From positions 1 through 9,014 of the forward strand of contig JAFTMP010000047.1 of NCBI GenBank assembly GCA_017452335.1: a stretch of DNA of 9,014 bases, in the 5' to 3' direction. This DNA comes from Clostridia bacterium (GTDB lineage Bacteria; Bacillota; Clostridia; Oscillospirales; CAG-272). A program made the translations under genes and the position numbers. Shown in pieces: positions 1 to 5,761 of the stretch (its first letter is position 1; the number at the start of each line of letters is the position of its first letter). The notes below the pieces were generated by a model. It saw nothing but the letters and a program-made list of their open reading frames with translations. It had not been told where the DNA came from and did no database searches.

Positions 1-13
1 CAAAATTTTTTTG

Positions 14-52
14 AAAAAAATTGGGACACTATCCGATGTGATACTGTCCCAA
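14..52 (-). terminator. Intrinsic terminator after comF
   Basis: Read on the minus strand, TTGGGACAGTATC and GATAGTGTCCCAA form a stem of 8 bp plus 4 bp with one G-G mismatch around a 6-nt loop (arms at 40-52 and 21-33). A run of seven T follows at once (14-20). It starts 28 nt past the comF stop codon, so it most likely ends the small protein-recD2-comF transcript. On the plus strand the stem is followed by a T-run only after a gap (58-62), so bidirectional activity is possible but weaker. Confidence 0.88.
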
Positions 53-80
53 AGAAGTTTTTATGAAAAAGTCTCTTTTT

Positions 81-767
81 TTAACGTCTGCCCGCGCAAA
101 GGCAAATGATCTGCCCGGCTCCGCCCTTACGCAAAAGCTCTGCGCACGCCGACAGGGTAGCACCCGAGGTGACGATGTCATCCACCAAGATCACCTGCTT
201 GCCGCCAAGATCCCCGCAGACCTCCCGCAAATGATACACGCTTTGCGCGTGCGCATGCCGCTCCTTAGAGGAAAGGCTCTTTTGCTCCCGCCCGTCCTTG
301 TCATGGACCAGACAATTCACAACAGGCAGGGTGCACTGCTTGCCCAGCGCCAGTGCCAGCGCTTTTGCTTGGTCGGTCCCACTTTCAAGCACGCTCCTTT
401 GCGCGCGGGGCACGTAGGTAATCAAGGCATCGCTTTTTAAAATACAGCCATTTTGCAATGTTTTGCAAAGATCCTCTGCAAGAAATTCGGTAATTTGCTC
501 CTGCTTTTGATCCTTGATCTTTAAGATCAACCGTCCACCGGGCGTGTTTTCCCGATAGCGAAAGACCGACAGATAGGCAAACACCGCACTCGACGCTTGC
601 CTTGGTCGGCAGTGACAGCGGCTTCTCTTATTTTTGCACGAGGGGCAAAGCCGATTTTTCTCCTTTTCGTATTCCGAAAGACAGCTCCTGCAAAGCACCT
701 GTTCCTTGGCCTTGCGCATTTTGCAAGCAGGGCATTTGGGCGGAAAAAGCAGTTCTAAAAGACTCAC
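81..767 (-). CDS. comF: ComF-family phosphoribosyltransferase-like protein
   Basis: This 228-aa protein has the ComF/GntX layout. The N-terminal zinc-ribbon region has Cys pairs at 12/15, 26/29, 41/44 and 51/53. A type I phosphoribosyltransferase domain follows, with the PRPP-binding loop VILVDDIVTSGAT at about 192-204. In naturally competent bacteria ComF acts in DNA uptake and in processing incoming single strands; its role in most clostridia is not settled. The start is a GTG that overlaps the recD2 TGA stop by 4 nt (GTGA), with GGGAGG 7 nt upstream, so translation is probably coupled to RecD2. The segment that usually reads RGFNQ in this family is here ESGTDQ (about 128-133), a divergent version. 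The family call is firm, the cellular role is not. It is the last gene of its unit and is followed by a terminator. Confidence 0.9.
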   Translation of the reverse strand: MSLLELLFPPKCPACKMRKAKEQVLCRSCLSEYEKEKNRLCPSCKNKRSRCHCRPRQASSAVFAYLSVFRYRENTPGGRLILKIKDQKQEQITEFLAEDLCKTLQNGCILKSDALITYVPRAQRSVLESGTDQAKALALALGKQCTLPVVNCLVHDKDGREQKSLSSKERHAHAQSVYHLREVCGDLGGKQVILVDDIVTSGATLSACAELLRKGGAGQIICLCAGRR

Positions 768-2998
768 TGTTCACCCTCCCCGCCCATATAGTGGCAGAGC
801 GCCGCCTTCAAACCCGTATAGCGCATGGGACGGCGGCTGTTTTCCACCATTTTTTGCACCGTCTGCTCCGAGCCCACCAAGATGACCATTTTCTGCGCAC
901 GGGTCACGGCGGTATAAAACAGTTCCCTTGTCAGCAGGCGGGGCGCGTAACTGTATACCGGCAAAATGACCACGGGATACTCGCTTCCCTGGCTTTTATG
1001 TACCGTGATGGCGTAGGCATGCTCCAGCTCCTCTGCCATAGAAAACTCATAGGTGGCAACACGGTCCTCATAGCGCACCAAAATCTGCTCTTCGTGAAAG
1101 GACACCCGCTCCACATAGCCGATATCTCCGTTGAACACCCCCGTTCCCTCGGTTTTGCCCTTGGTCCAGGGGATATCGTAGTTGTTTTTGATCTGCATGA
1201 CCTTATCCCCTTCCCTAAAGGTCCTGCCCCGATGTTGCATTTGCGCTTTATTGGGGGAGGGTGGATTGAGCACCGCCTGCAGGCGCAGGTTGAGATTTTC
1301 CGTTCCTGCACTGCCCTTGCGGGAGGGCGTGATCACCTGGATCTGCCCCGCGATGGCTTTGCCGTAGCTGGCGGGCAGGCGGGTATGCCAAAGAGACACG
1401 ATGGTGGGCGCAATATCCTCCTCGTTTTCCCGCTTTACAAAGAAGAAATCGTTATCCTTGTCGGAAAGGGTGGGCAGCTCGCCCTTGTTGATGGCGTGGG
1501 CGTTGGTGACGATGCGGCTCTCCTTTGCCTGGCGGAAAATTTCCTTAAGCTGTACCGTGGTGATCATCTGGCTTTCAATGCAGTCTGCCAGCACGTTGCC
1601 CGCACCCACTGAAGGAAGCTGATCGGCGTCTCCGATGAGAATGAGCCTGGAGCCCGGCTTGATGGCTTTTAACAGCGCCGCCATGAGCAGAGTGTCCACC
1701 ATGGAGGTCTCGTCAATAATGAACACTTCCTCCTCCAGCAAATTGTCCTCATCCCGTGAAAAGCGGGTATTGCCCCCGCCAAATTCCGCTTCCAGCAGGC
1801 GGTGTACCGTCTTTGCCGGTGCGCCCGTCGCCTCAGACATCCGCTTGGCGGCTCTGCCCGTGGGGGCGGCAAGCGCCACCTTGAAATCAAATTGCTCAAA
1901 AATACGGATCAGCGCCCGAATAACAGTGGTTTTACCTGTACCGGGTCCGCCCGTTAAGATCATCACGCCCGAACGCAGGGCGCACATGATCGCTTTTTTC
2001 TGTTTTGCCGCATAGGAAAGACCGCTTTCCCGCTCAATGATGGCAAATTCCTTTGCCACATCATCTACAGGCAGGGACAGCGCCGTTTTTTCAAGCAGCT
2101 CCATCTTGCGGGCAATGTATTTTTCGGCTTCATAATACGCCGCGATGTAAAGGCACTGTCTTTTTCCGCTGGGCACTGCCACAAGCTTGCCCGATACCAG
2201 CAAGCGGTCTGCCGCCAGCTCGCACGCCTCCTCGTCCACCTGTAAAAGCTGGGCAACGGTGGGCAGGAGCTTGTCCTTGGGAATAAAGGAATGACCGTTT
2301 TGTGCCGCATGATAGGAAAGCACATAAATGATGGCAGATTCGATGCGCGCGGGATCATTTTCGGCAACGCCCAGCTCCAATGCCACCTTATCCGCCTTTT
2401 CAAAGCCGATGCCTTCGATCTCCTCGCAGAGAATATAGGGATTTTTGCGAATCACCGCCTCTGCGGCGCATCCCCATTTTTTATAGATTTTTACAGAAAG
2501 CGCCCCGCCAAAAAATTGAGAGGTGAACATCATCACCGAGCGCATGCCGAACTGGGCACGGAAGCTCTCCCCGATCTCCTTTGCCTTTTTTGCCGAAATA
2601 CCATTGATCTGGGCAAGAAACTCGGGATTTTTTTCAATCACCTCAAAGGTCTCCTCGCCAAACATGTCCACGATCTTTTCTGCCGTGGCAGGGCCGATGC
2701 CCTTGACGGCACGGGAGGAAAGGTAGCGGCGCATGGCGTCCTTACCCGCGGGAAGCTCCTTTTCATAGTATTCAATGCGAAATTGTCTGCCGTAGGTGGG
2801 GTGCACCGTCCAGTTGCCAAGGGCTTTAATTTGCTCCCCTTCGGCAATAAAGGGCAGTTCGCCCACCGCAGTGATGGGCTCGGGGAAGCGTTCATTTTCC
2901 AAAACGAGAACGGTATAGCCGTTTTCTTCATTGTGGTAAACCACTTCATCTACGATGTCTTCAATGCGCTCCGGTTCTTTTTCAGCAATCCTGTCCAT
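764..2998 (-). CDS. recD2: RecD2-type ATP-dependent DNA helicase (SF1B)
   Basis: A 744-aa 5'-to-3' DNA helicase of the RecD2 type, which in Bacillota works without RecBC and is linked to replication-fork and repair tasks. Residues about 1-80 match the N-terminal OB-like region. Helix-hairpin-helix segments follow (KGIGPATAEKI about 99-109 and EGIGFEKADKV about 195-205). The motor carries Walker A GGPGTGKTT (350-358), motif Ia APTGRAAKRM (about 379-388), Walker B FIIDETSMVD (426-435), GDADQLPSVG (456-465), the EIFRQ motif (486-490), VHKSQGSEYP (666-675) and the arginine-finger motif YTAVTRA (695-701). All the motifs I looked for appear intact. The start at 2998 is set by AAGGAGAAGGG just upstream; a longer open frame to 3187 has no family-like sequence. 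It overlaps the upstream small gene by 17 nt and comF by 4 nt. Confidence 0.95.
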   Translation of the reverse strand: MDRIAEKEPERIEDIVDEVVYHNEENGYTVLVLENERFPEPITAVGELPFIAEGEQIKALGNWTVHPTYGRQFRIEYYEKELPAGKDAMRRYLSSRAVKGIGPATAEKIVDMFGEETFEVIEKNPEFLAQINGISAKKAKEIGESFRAQFGMRSVMMFTSQFFGGALSVKIYKKWGCAAEAVIRKNPYILCEEIEGIGFEKADKVALELGVAENDPARIESAIIYVLSYHAAQNGHSFIPKDKLLPTVAQLLQVDEEACELAADRLLVSGKLVAVPSGKRQCLYIAAYYEAEKYIARKMELLEKTALSLPVDDVAKEFAIIERESGLSYAAKQKKAIMCALRSGVMILTGGPGTGKTTVIRALIRIFEQFDFKVALAAPTGRAAKRMSEATGAPAKTVHRLLEAEFGGGNTRFSRDEDNLLEEEVFIIDETSMVDTLLMAALLKAIKPGSRLILIGDADQLPSVGAGNVLADCIESQMITTVQLKEIFRQAKESRIVTNAHAINKGELPTLSDKDNDFFFVKRENEEDIAPTIVSLWHTRLPASYGKAIAGQIQVITPSRKGSAGTENLNLRLQAVLNPPSPNKAQMQHRGRTFREGDKVMQIKNNYDIPWTKGKTEGTGVFNGDIGYVERVSFHEEQILVRYEDRVATYEFSMAEELEHAYAITVHKSQGSEYPVVILPVYSYAPRLLTRELFYTAVTRAQKMVILVGSEQTVQKMVENSRRPMRYTGLKAALCHYMGGEGEQ

Positions 2999-3215
2999 AC
3001 CCTTCTCCTTTCTTCCCTTTTTCCAAATCCTCTTCTTCGAAGGAACCTTCCCCGTCCTGCACGTTGCTTTTCGATGGGTTCTTCGCCCGCGCTTCCTCTT
3101 CATGAAGCTCTTCCCATAAGAGATAACTTCTGTAAAGCTTCCCTGCCGTTTTTTTAAGCAGCAGATACAGTATAAAGGTGATGGCAAACGCCAGCGCCAT
3201 TTCCAAAAGCAACAT
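2982..3215 (-). CDS. Small single-span membrane protein, unknown function
   Basis: A 77-aa protein that I do not recognise. Residues about 3-21 form one hydrophobic helix (MLLLEMALAFAITFILYLLL). A basic patch (KKTAGKLYR) follows, then a highly charged, mostly acidic tail rich in Glu and Lys that probably stays in the cytoplasm. The start at 3215 is supported by GAGGAGGG 8 nt upstream. A longer frame would begin at a TTG at 3266 without a ribosome binding site. Its end overlaps recD2 by 17 nt, so the two are likely translationally coupled. It is the first gene after a consensus promoter, and its ribosome binding site sits inside a leader hairpin. A short gene between metK and recD2 fits a clostridial arrangement, but I cannot name a family. 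That it is a real gene rests on the promoter, the ribosome binding site and the overlap. Confidence 0.72.
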   Translation of the reverse strand: MLLLEMALAFAITFILYLLLKKTAGKLYRSYLLWEELHEEEARAKNPSKSNVQDGEGSFEEEDLEKGKKGEGYGQDC

Positions 3216-3217
3216 CG

Positions 3218-3283
3218 AAAAACCCTCCTCCCTTCGGTGCTTTGTTATCAGTTTATGACTGATCAAAGAAGAAGTGAGGAGGG
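3218..3283 (-). promoter_or_regulatory. Leader hairpin hiding the first ribosome binding site, with a short U-tract
   Basis: In the minus-strand transcript, CCCUCCUCACUUC (3283-3271), at or near the predicted 5' end, pairs with GAAGGGAGGAGGG (3235-3223): 8 bp, one A-G mismatch, then 4 bp. The apical part folds again: UUUG with CAAA and AUCAGU with ACUGAU around the loop CAUAA (3267-3241). The distal arm contains the ribosome binding site of the 77-aa gene and is followed by U5 (3222-3218) and then the start codon. The structure could block ribosomes, act as a weak terminator, or serve as the terminator of upstream metK. The pairing is seen directly; the function is inferred. Confidence 0.6.
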
Positions 3284-3290
3284 ATATTTT

Positions 3291-3319
3291 ATTATATCAT
3301 ACTTTTTTTATTTGCGCAA
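3291..3319 (-). promoter_or_regulatory. Sigma-A promoter for the small protein-recD2-comF unit
   Basis: On the minus strand the -35 box is TTGCGC (3319-3314) and the -10 box is a perfect TATAAT (3296-3291), separated by exactly 17 bp. Initiation is expected near 3284-3285, about 70 nt before the ATG at 3215, so the transcript would begin right at the 5' arm of the leader hairpin. It lies in the metK-small gene gap, so the unit can be expressed independently of metK and its riboswitch. Confidence 0.82.
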
Positions 3320-3355
3320 GTTTTAGAGAAAAAGTCTTTACACTTTTCGCTCTTT

Positions 3356-4546
3356 TTATGCCTGCACCAGCTGCGCCAGCTTGTCTGCAATGTCGGTCTT
3401 TTCAAACTTCACGCCAAGGTCTTCTCTGCCCATGTGACCGTATGCGGCAAGGTTCTTGTAGATGGGCTTTCTTAAATCAAAGCGTGCGATGATCGCGGCG
3501 GGACGCAGGTCCACCAGCTGAGTCAGTGCCTTTTCGATGGCTTCCTCGGACACCTTACCGGTACCGAAGGTATCCACTCTTACAGAAACGGGCTTAGCAA
3601 CGCCGATGGCATAAGCAAGCTGTACCTCGCATCTGGAAGCAAGACCTGCGGCAATCACGTTCTTTGCCAGATATCTTGCGGCGTAAGCGGCAGATCTGTC
3701 CACCTTTGTGGGGTCCTTACCCGAGAAGGCACCGCCGCCGTGGCGGGAATAGCCGCCGTAGGTATCTACGATGATCTTTCTGCCGGTCAAGCCCGAGTCC
3801 CCCTGGGGACCGCCCACGGTGAATCTGCCGGTGGGGTTAACATAAATTTTGGTGTTCTCGTCAAGGAAAGCCGCGGGAACGGTGGGCTTGATGACCTCGC
3901 GGATCACGTCTTCTCTGATCTGCTCAAGGCTTACAGCAGGATCATGCTGGGAAGAAACAACCACGGTGTACAATATCACGGGGGTATCACCCTCATATTC
4001 TACAGTTACCTGGGTCTTTCCATCGGGACGCAGATAACTTAAGGTACCGTCTTTTCTTACCTTCGTCAGCTGTCTTGCCAGTTTGTGAGCCAGCGCGATG
4101 GGATAAGGCATATATTCTGCTGTCTCATTGGTGGCAAAACCGAACATCATACCCTGGTCACCTGCACCGATGTCGTATTCATCCTCTTCAGCCAGCGCCC
4201 CTTCCTTCTTTTCAAGGCACTTGTCCACACCCAGTGCAATGTCGGGCGACTGCTCGTGCACCGCAGTGATCACCGCGCAGGTCTCGCAGTCAAAGCCGTA
4301 CTTTGCGCGATCGTAGCCGATCTCCTTCACGGTGTTTCTCACGATGGTCTGGAAATCCACGCTTGCCTTGGTGGTGATCTCGCCCATTACGTAGATGATA
4401 CCGGTGGTGGCAGTGGTCTCGCAGGCAACGCGGGAGGTGGGGTCCTGCATGAGCAGGGCGTCAAGGATCGCATCGGAAATTTTATCGCAGATTTTATCGG
4501 GATGTCCTTCGGTCACCGATTCGGATGTAAAAAGCTTTCTTGCCAT
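3356..4546 (-). CDS. metK: S-adenosylmethionine synthetase
   Basis: MetK makes S-adenosylmethionine from methionine and ATP, releasing phosphate and pyrophosphate, in the cytoplasm. The 396-aa length is normal for the family. Signature segments are intact: TSESVTEGHPDK near the N terminus (GHPDK 14-18, containing the ATP-contacting histidine), the hexapeptide GAGDQG (127-132), and the glycine-rich loop GGGAFSGKDPTKVDRS (270-285). The start at 4546 is favoured because AAGGA lies 9 nt upstream. In-frame ATG codons at 4552 and 4564 sit too close to, or upstream of, that site and add residues not typical of MetK. The gene is preceded by a SAM-I riboswitch with a terminator, so its own product is expected to shut off transcription. 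It has no strong terminator directly after its stop codon. Confidence 0.98.
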   Translation of the reverse strand: MARKLFTSESVTEGHPDKICDKISDAILDALLMQDPTSRVACETTATTGIIYVMGEITTKASVDFQTIVRNTVKEIGYDRAKYGFDCETCAVITAVHEQSPDIALGVDKCLEKKEGALAEEDEYDIGAGDQGMMFGFATNETAEYMPYPIALAHKLARQLTKVRKDGTLSYLRPDGKTQVTVEYEGDTPVILYTVVVSSQHDPAVSLEQIREDVIREVIKPTVPAAFLDENTKIYVNPTGRFTVGGPQGDSGLTGRKIIVDTYGGYSRHGGGAFSGKDPTKVDRSAAYAARYLAKNVIAAGLASRCEVQLAYAIGVAKPVSVRVDTFGTGKVSEEAIEKALTQLVDLRPAAIIARFDLRKPIYKNLAAYGHMGREDLGVKFEKTDIADKLAQLVQA

Positions 4547-4629
4547 ATTCATTCTTCCTTTCACTATTCATACAACCAAACTGCGTCCCTGCCCTTTTTA
4601 AAGACGCATTCCTTGGCGAAAAAGACAAT

Positions 4630-4652
4630 AAAAAAGCCTCGGTTTCCCGAGG
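4630..4652 (-). terminator. Riboswitch-controlled terminator of metK
   Basis: Read on the minus strand, CCTCGG-GAAA-CCGAGG (4652-4637) is a perfect 6-bp stem with a GAAA tetraloop, followed after one C by six T (4635-4630). It lies between the SAM aptamer and the metK start. The 5' arm and loop bases CUCGGGAA (4651-4644) can instead pair perfectly with UUCCCGAG (4678-4671) near the 3' end of the aptamer, giving the antiterminator expected when SAM is scarce. Confidence 0.93.
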
Positions 4653-4768
4653 AGTGCAGTGTTCTCATCTCTCGGGAATTAGCACCTTACACCTTCCGTG
4701 CAGGTTGCCGGGCTTCACAGGGCCAGTCCCTCCGCCGCTCTTGATAAGATAAATTTATGGAGTGCAGT
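4651..4768 (-). repeat. 10-bp direct repeats flanking the SAM aptamer
   Basis: ACTGCACTCC on the minus strand occurs at 4768-4759, just before the aptamer, and again at 4660-4651, between the aptamer and the terminator stem. The second copy's last bases run into the terminator 5' arm. The match is exact over 10 bases. Whether it has a role in folding or is coincidence cannot be told from one sequence. Confidence 0.6.
4663..4749 (-). ncRNA. SAM-I (S-box) riboswitch aptamer upstream of metK
   Basis: The minus strand carries the S-box core: UCUUAUCAAGAG, then GGAGGGACUGGCCC, UGAAGCC, CGGCAACC, and later AAGGUGCUAAUUCC and GAUGAGA. P1 forms between UCUUAUC (4749-4743) and GAUGAGA (4669-4663) with one G-U pair. 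The kink-turn bases and the pseudoknot (UGGC with GCUA) are present. P3 can form as ACC-UGCAC with GUGUA-A-GGU. Only CGAGA separates UUCC from the 3' strand of P1, where SAM-I aptamers normally carry the P4 hairpin, so P4 is missing or reduced to about 3 bp. In this family, SAM binding stabilises P1 and favours the downstream terminator, lowering metK transcription. Class identity is secure from the core sequence; the effect of P4 loss is not known. Confidence 0.95.
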
Positions 4769-4799
4769 ACGGTTTTGCCGTCTGCGTTTCACGAAGCGT

Positions 4800-4828
4800 A
4801 GTATAGCACACTCTTTTCCATTTTGCAA
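4800..4828 (-). promoter_or_regulatory. Sigma-A promoter of metK
   Basis: On the minus strand, TTGCAA (4828-4823) and TATACT (4805-4800) are separated by 17 bp. An A-rich block just upstream (complement of the T-run at 4834-4847) could act as an UP element. Initiation is expected near 4793, giving a leader of roughly 245 nt that contains the riboswitch and terminator. A small hairpin ACGG-CAAAA-CCGT (4781-4769) lies between the predicted start and the aptamer. Confidence 0.82.
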
Positions 4829-4912
4829 GAGTCTTTTTTTATTTTTTCGACCGCTTTTGCAAAATTTACTTTTTCGTCATGATTTAAAAAGACAAGCGCT
4901 TATACTCCCACT

Positions 4913-4949
4913 AAAAAAACAAGCGGTTGCGCCATCTAAGCGCAACCGC
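4913..4949 (-). terminator. Intrinsic terminator of the ABC transporter operon
   Basis: A perfect 10-bp stem, GCGGTTGCGC with GCGCAACCGC (4949-4940 and 4932-4923 on the minus strand), surrounds a 7-nt loop. TTGTTTTTTT follows (U-tract at 4919-4913). It starts 17 nt past the ATPase stop codon. It separates the importer operon from the metK promoter. No other gene-like signal is visible between here and that promoter. Confidence 0.93.
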
Positions 4950-4966
4950 CAAAAAACTATAATCAG

Positions 4967-5761
4967 TCAAGAAAGTATCGCACGGTCGTTTGAAAATTCC
5001 TTGCCGCTGGCTTTTGCGAAAAGTCCCAGCAGGTCTTCAACCGTCAGTTTCTTCTTCTCTTCCCCTTCCACGTCTACCACGATCCGTCCCTCGTGCATCA
5101 TGATCAGCCTGTTGCCGTGGGCAATGGCGTCTCTCATGTTGTGAGTGATCATCAGCGTGGTCAGATTGCTTTCCGTAACGATTCGATCTGTGATCTCCAG
5201 CACCTTTGCCGAGGTCTTGGGGTCAAGAGCGGCGGTGTGCTCGTCAAGAAGCAGAAGCTTGGGCTTATTCAGCGATGCCATTAAAAGTGTCACTGCCTGG
5301 CGCTGTCCGCCAGAAAGCAAGCCTACCTTAGAAGTCAAGCGCGTTTCAAGACCTAAATCCAAGCTGGCAAGCAGTTCCCTATATTCAGCGCGCTCGGTCT
5401 TCTTAATATGCCAAGCAAGTCCGCGTCTGGTTCCTCTTCTCTTTGCCAGCGCCAAATTCTCGATAATTTGCATGTCTGCCGCCGTACCCATCATGGGATC
5501 TTGGAAGACTCTGCCCAGAAACTTCGCTCTCTTGTGCTCGGGCATGGGGGTAATATCGGTGCCGTCGATAAGGATTTTTCCTTCATCGGGCTTCCACACT
5601 CCCGCGATGGCGTTGAGCATGGTGGATTTTCCCGCACCGTTACCGCCGATCACCGTTACAAAGTCGCCATCCTTCAAGGTCAAATTCAAGCCGTTTAGTG
5701 CCGTTTTGGCGTTCACCGTTCCGGGATTGAAGGTTTTTTTCACATCAATAATTTCAAGCAT
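4967..5761 (-). CDS. ABC importer ATPase (COG1101-type)
   Basis: A 264-aa cytoplasmic ATPase that powers the importer encoded just upstream. All catalytic motifs are present: Walker A GGNGAGKST (39-47), Q-loop glutamine in VFQDP (about 87), signature LLSGGQRQA (148-156), Walker B LLLLDE (169-174) with the catalytic Glu 174, and the switch histidine in LMITHNM (about 207). The layout matches ATPases paired with PF04392-type binding proteins. The start at 5761 is set by GGGAGG 8 nt upstream. A longer frame reaching 5818 would run further into the permease gene and adds non-family residues. It overlaps the permease by 8 nt, implying coupled translation and roughly equal amounts of the two subunits. 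It is the last gene of the operon, just before the terminator. The substrate cannot be read from this subunit. Confidence 0.95.
   Translation of the reverse strand: MLEIIDVKKTFNPGTVNAKTALNGLNLTLKDGDFVTVIGGNGAGKSTMLNAIAGVWKPDEGKILIDGTDITPMPEHKRAKFLGRVFQDPMMGTAADMQIIENLALAKRRGTRRGLAWHIKKTERAEYRELLASLDLGLETRLTSKVGLLSGGQRQAVTLLMASLNKPKLLLLDEHTAALDPKTSAKVLEITDRIVTESNLTTLMITHNMRDAIAHGNRLIMMHEGRIVVDVEGEEKKKLTVEDLLGLFAKASGKEFSNDRAILS

Noticed and set aside
602..1612. 336-aa open frame on the plus strand opposite recD2
   Set aside because: It lies fully antisense to a helicase with all motifs intact, has no recognisable domain, and is explained by codon bias of the minus-strand gene.
2291..3157. 288-aa open frame on the plus strand opposite the 5' half of recD2
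   Set aside because: Antisense shadow; no ribosome binding site or family-like sequence, and it crosses the well-supported start region of recD2.
2982..3266. Longer 94-aa version of the small membrane protein
   Set aside because: The upstream start is a TTG without a ribosome binding site, inside the leader hairpin; the ATG at 3215 has GAGGAGGG 8 nt upstream.
3326..3352. Hairpin GAG-CG-AAAAGT...ACTTTT-T-CTC just after metK as a terminator
   Set aside because: The stem is short and A/T-rich with no clean U-tract after it, so it is not convincing as the metK terminator.
4582..4608. TGCGTC...GACGCA inverted repeat between the metK terminator and start codon
   Set aside because: A 6-bp stem with a 15-nt loop and no link to the ribosome binding site; too weak to call an element.
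4821..4862. TTTTGCAA occurring twice around the metK promoter as a possible operator
   Set aside because: One copy overlaps the -35 box and the motif is low complexity in an A/T-rich region; nothing ties it to a known regulator.
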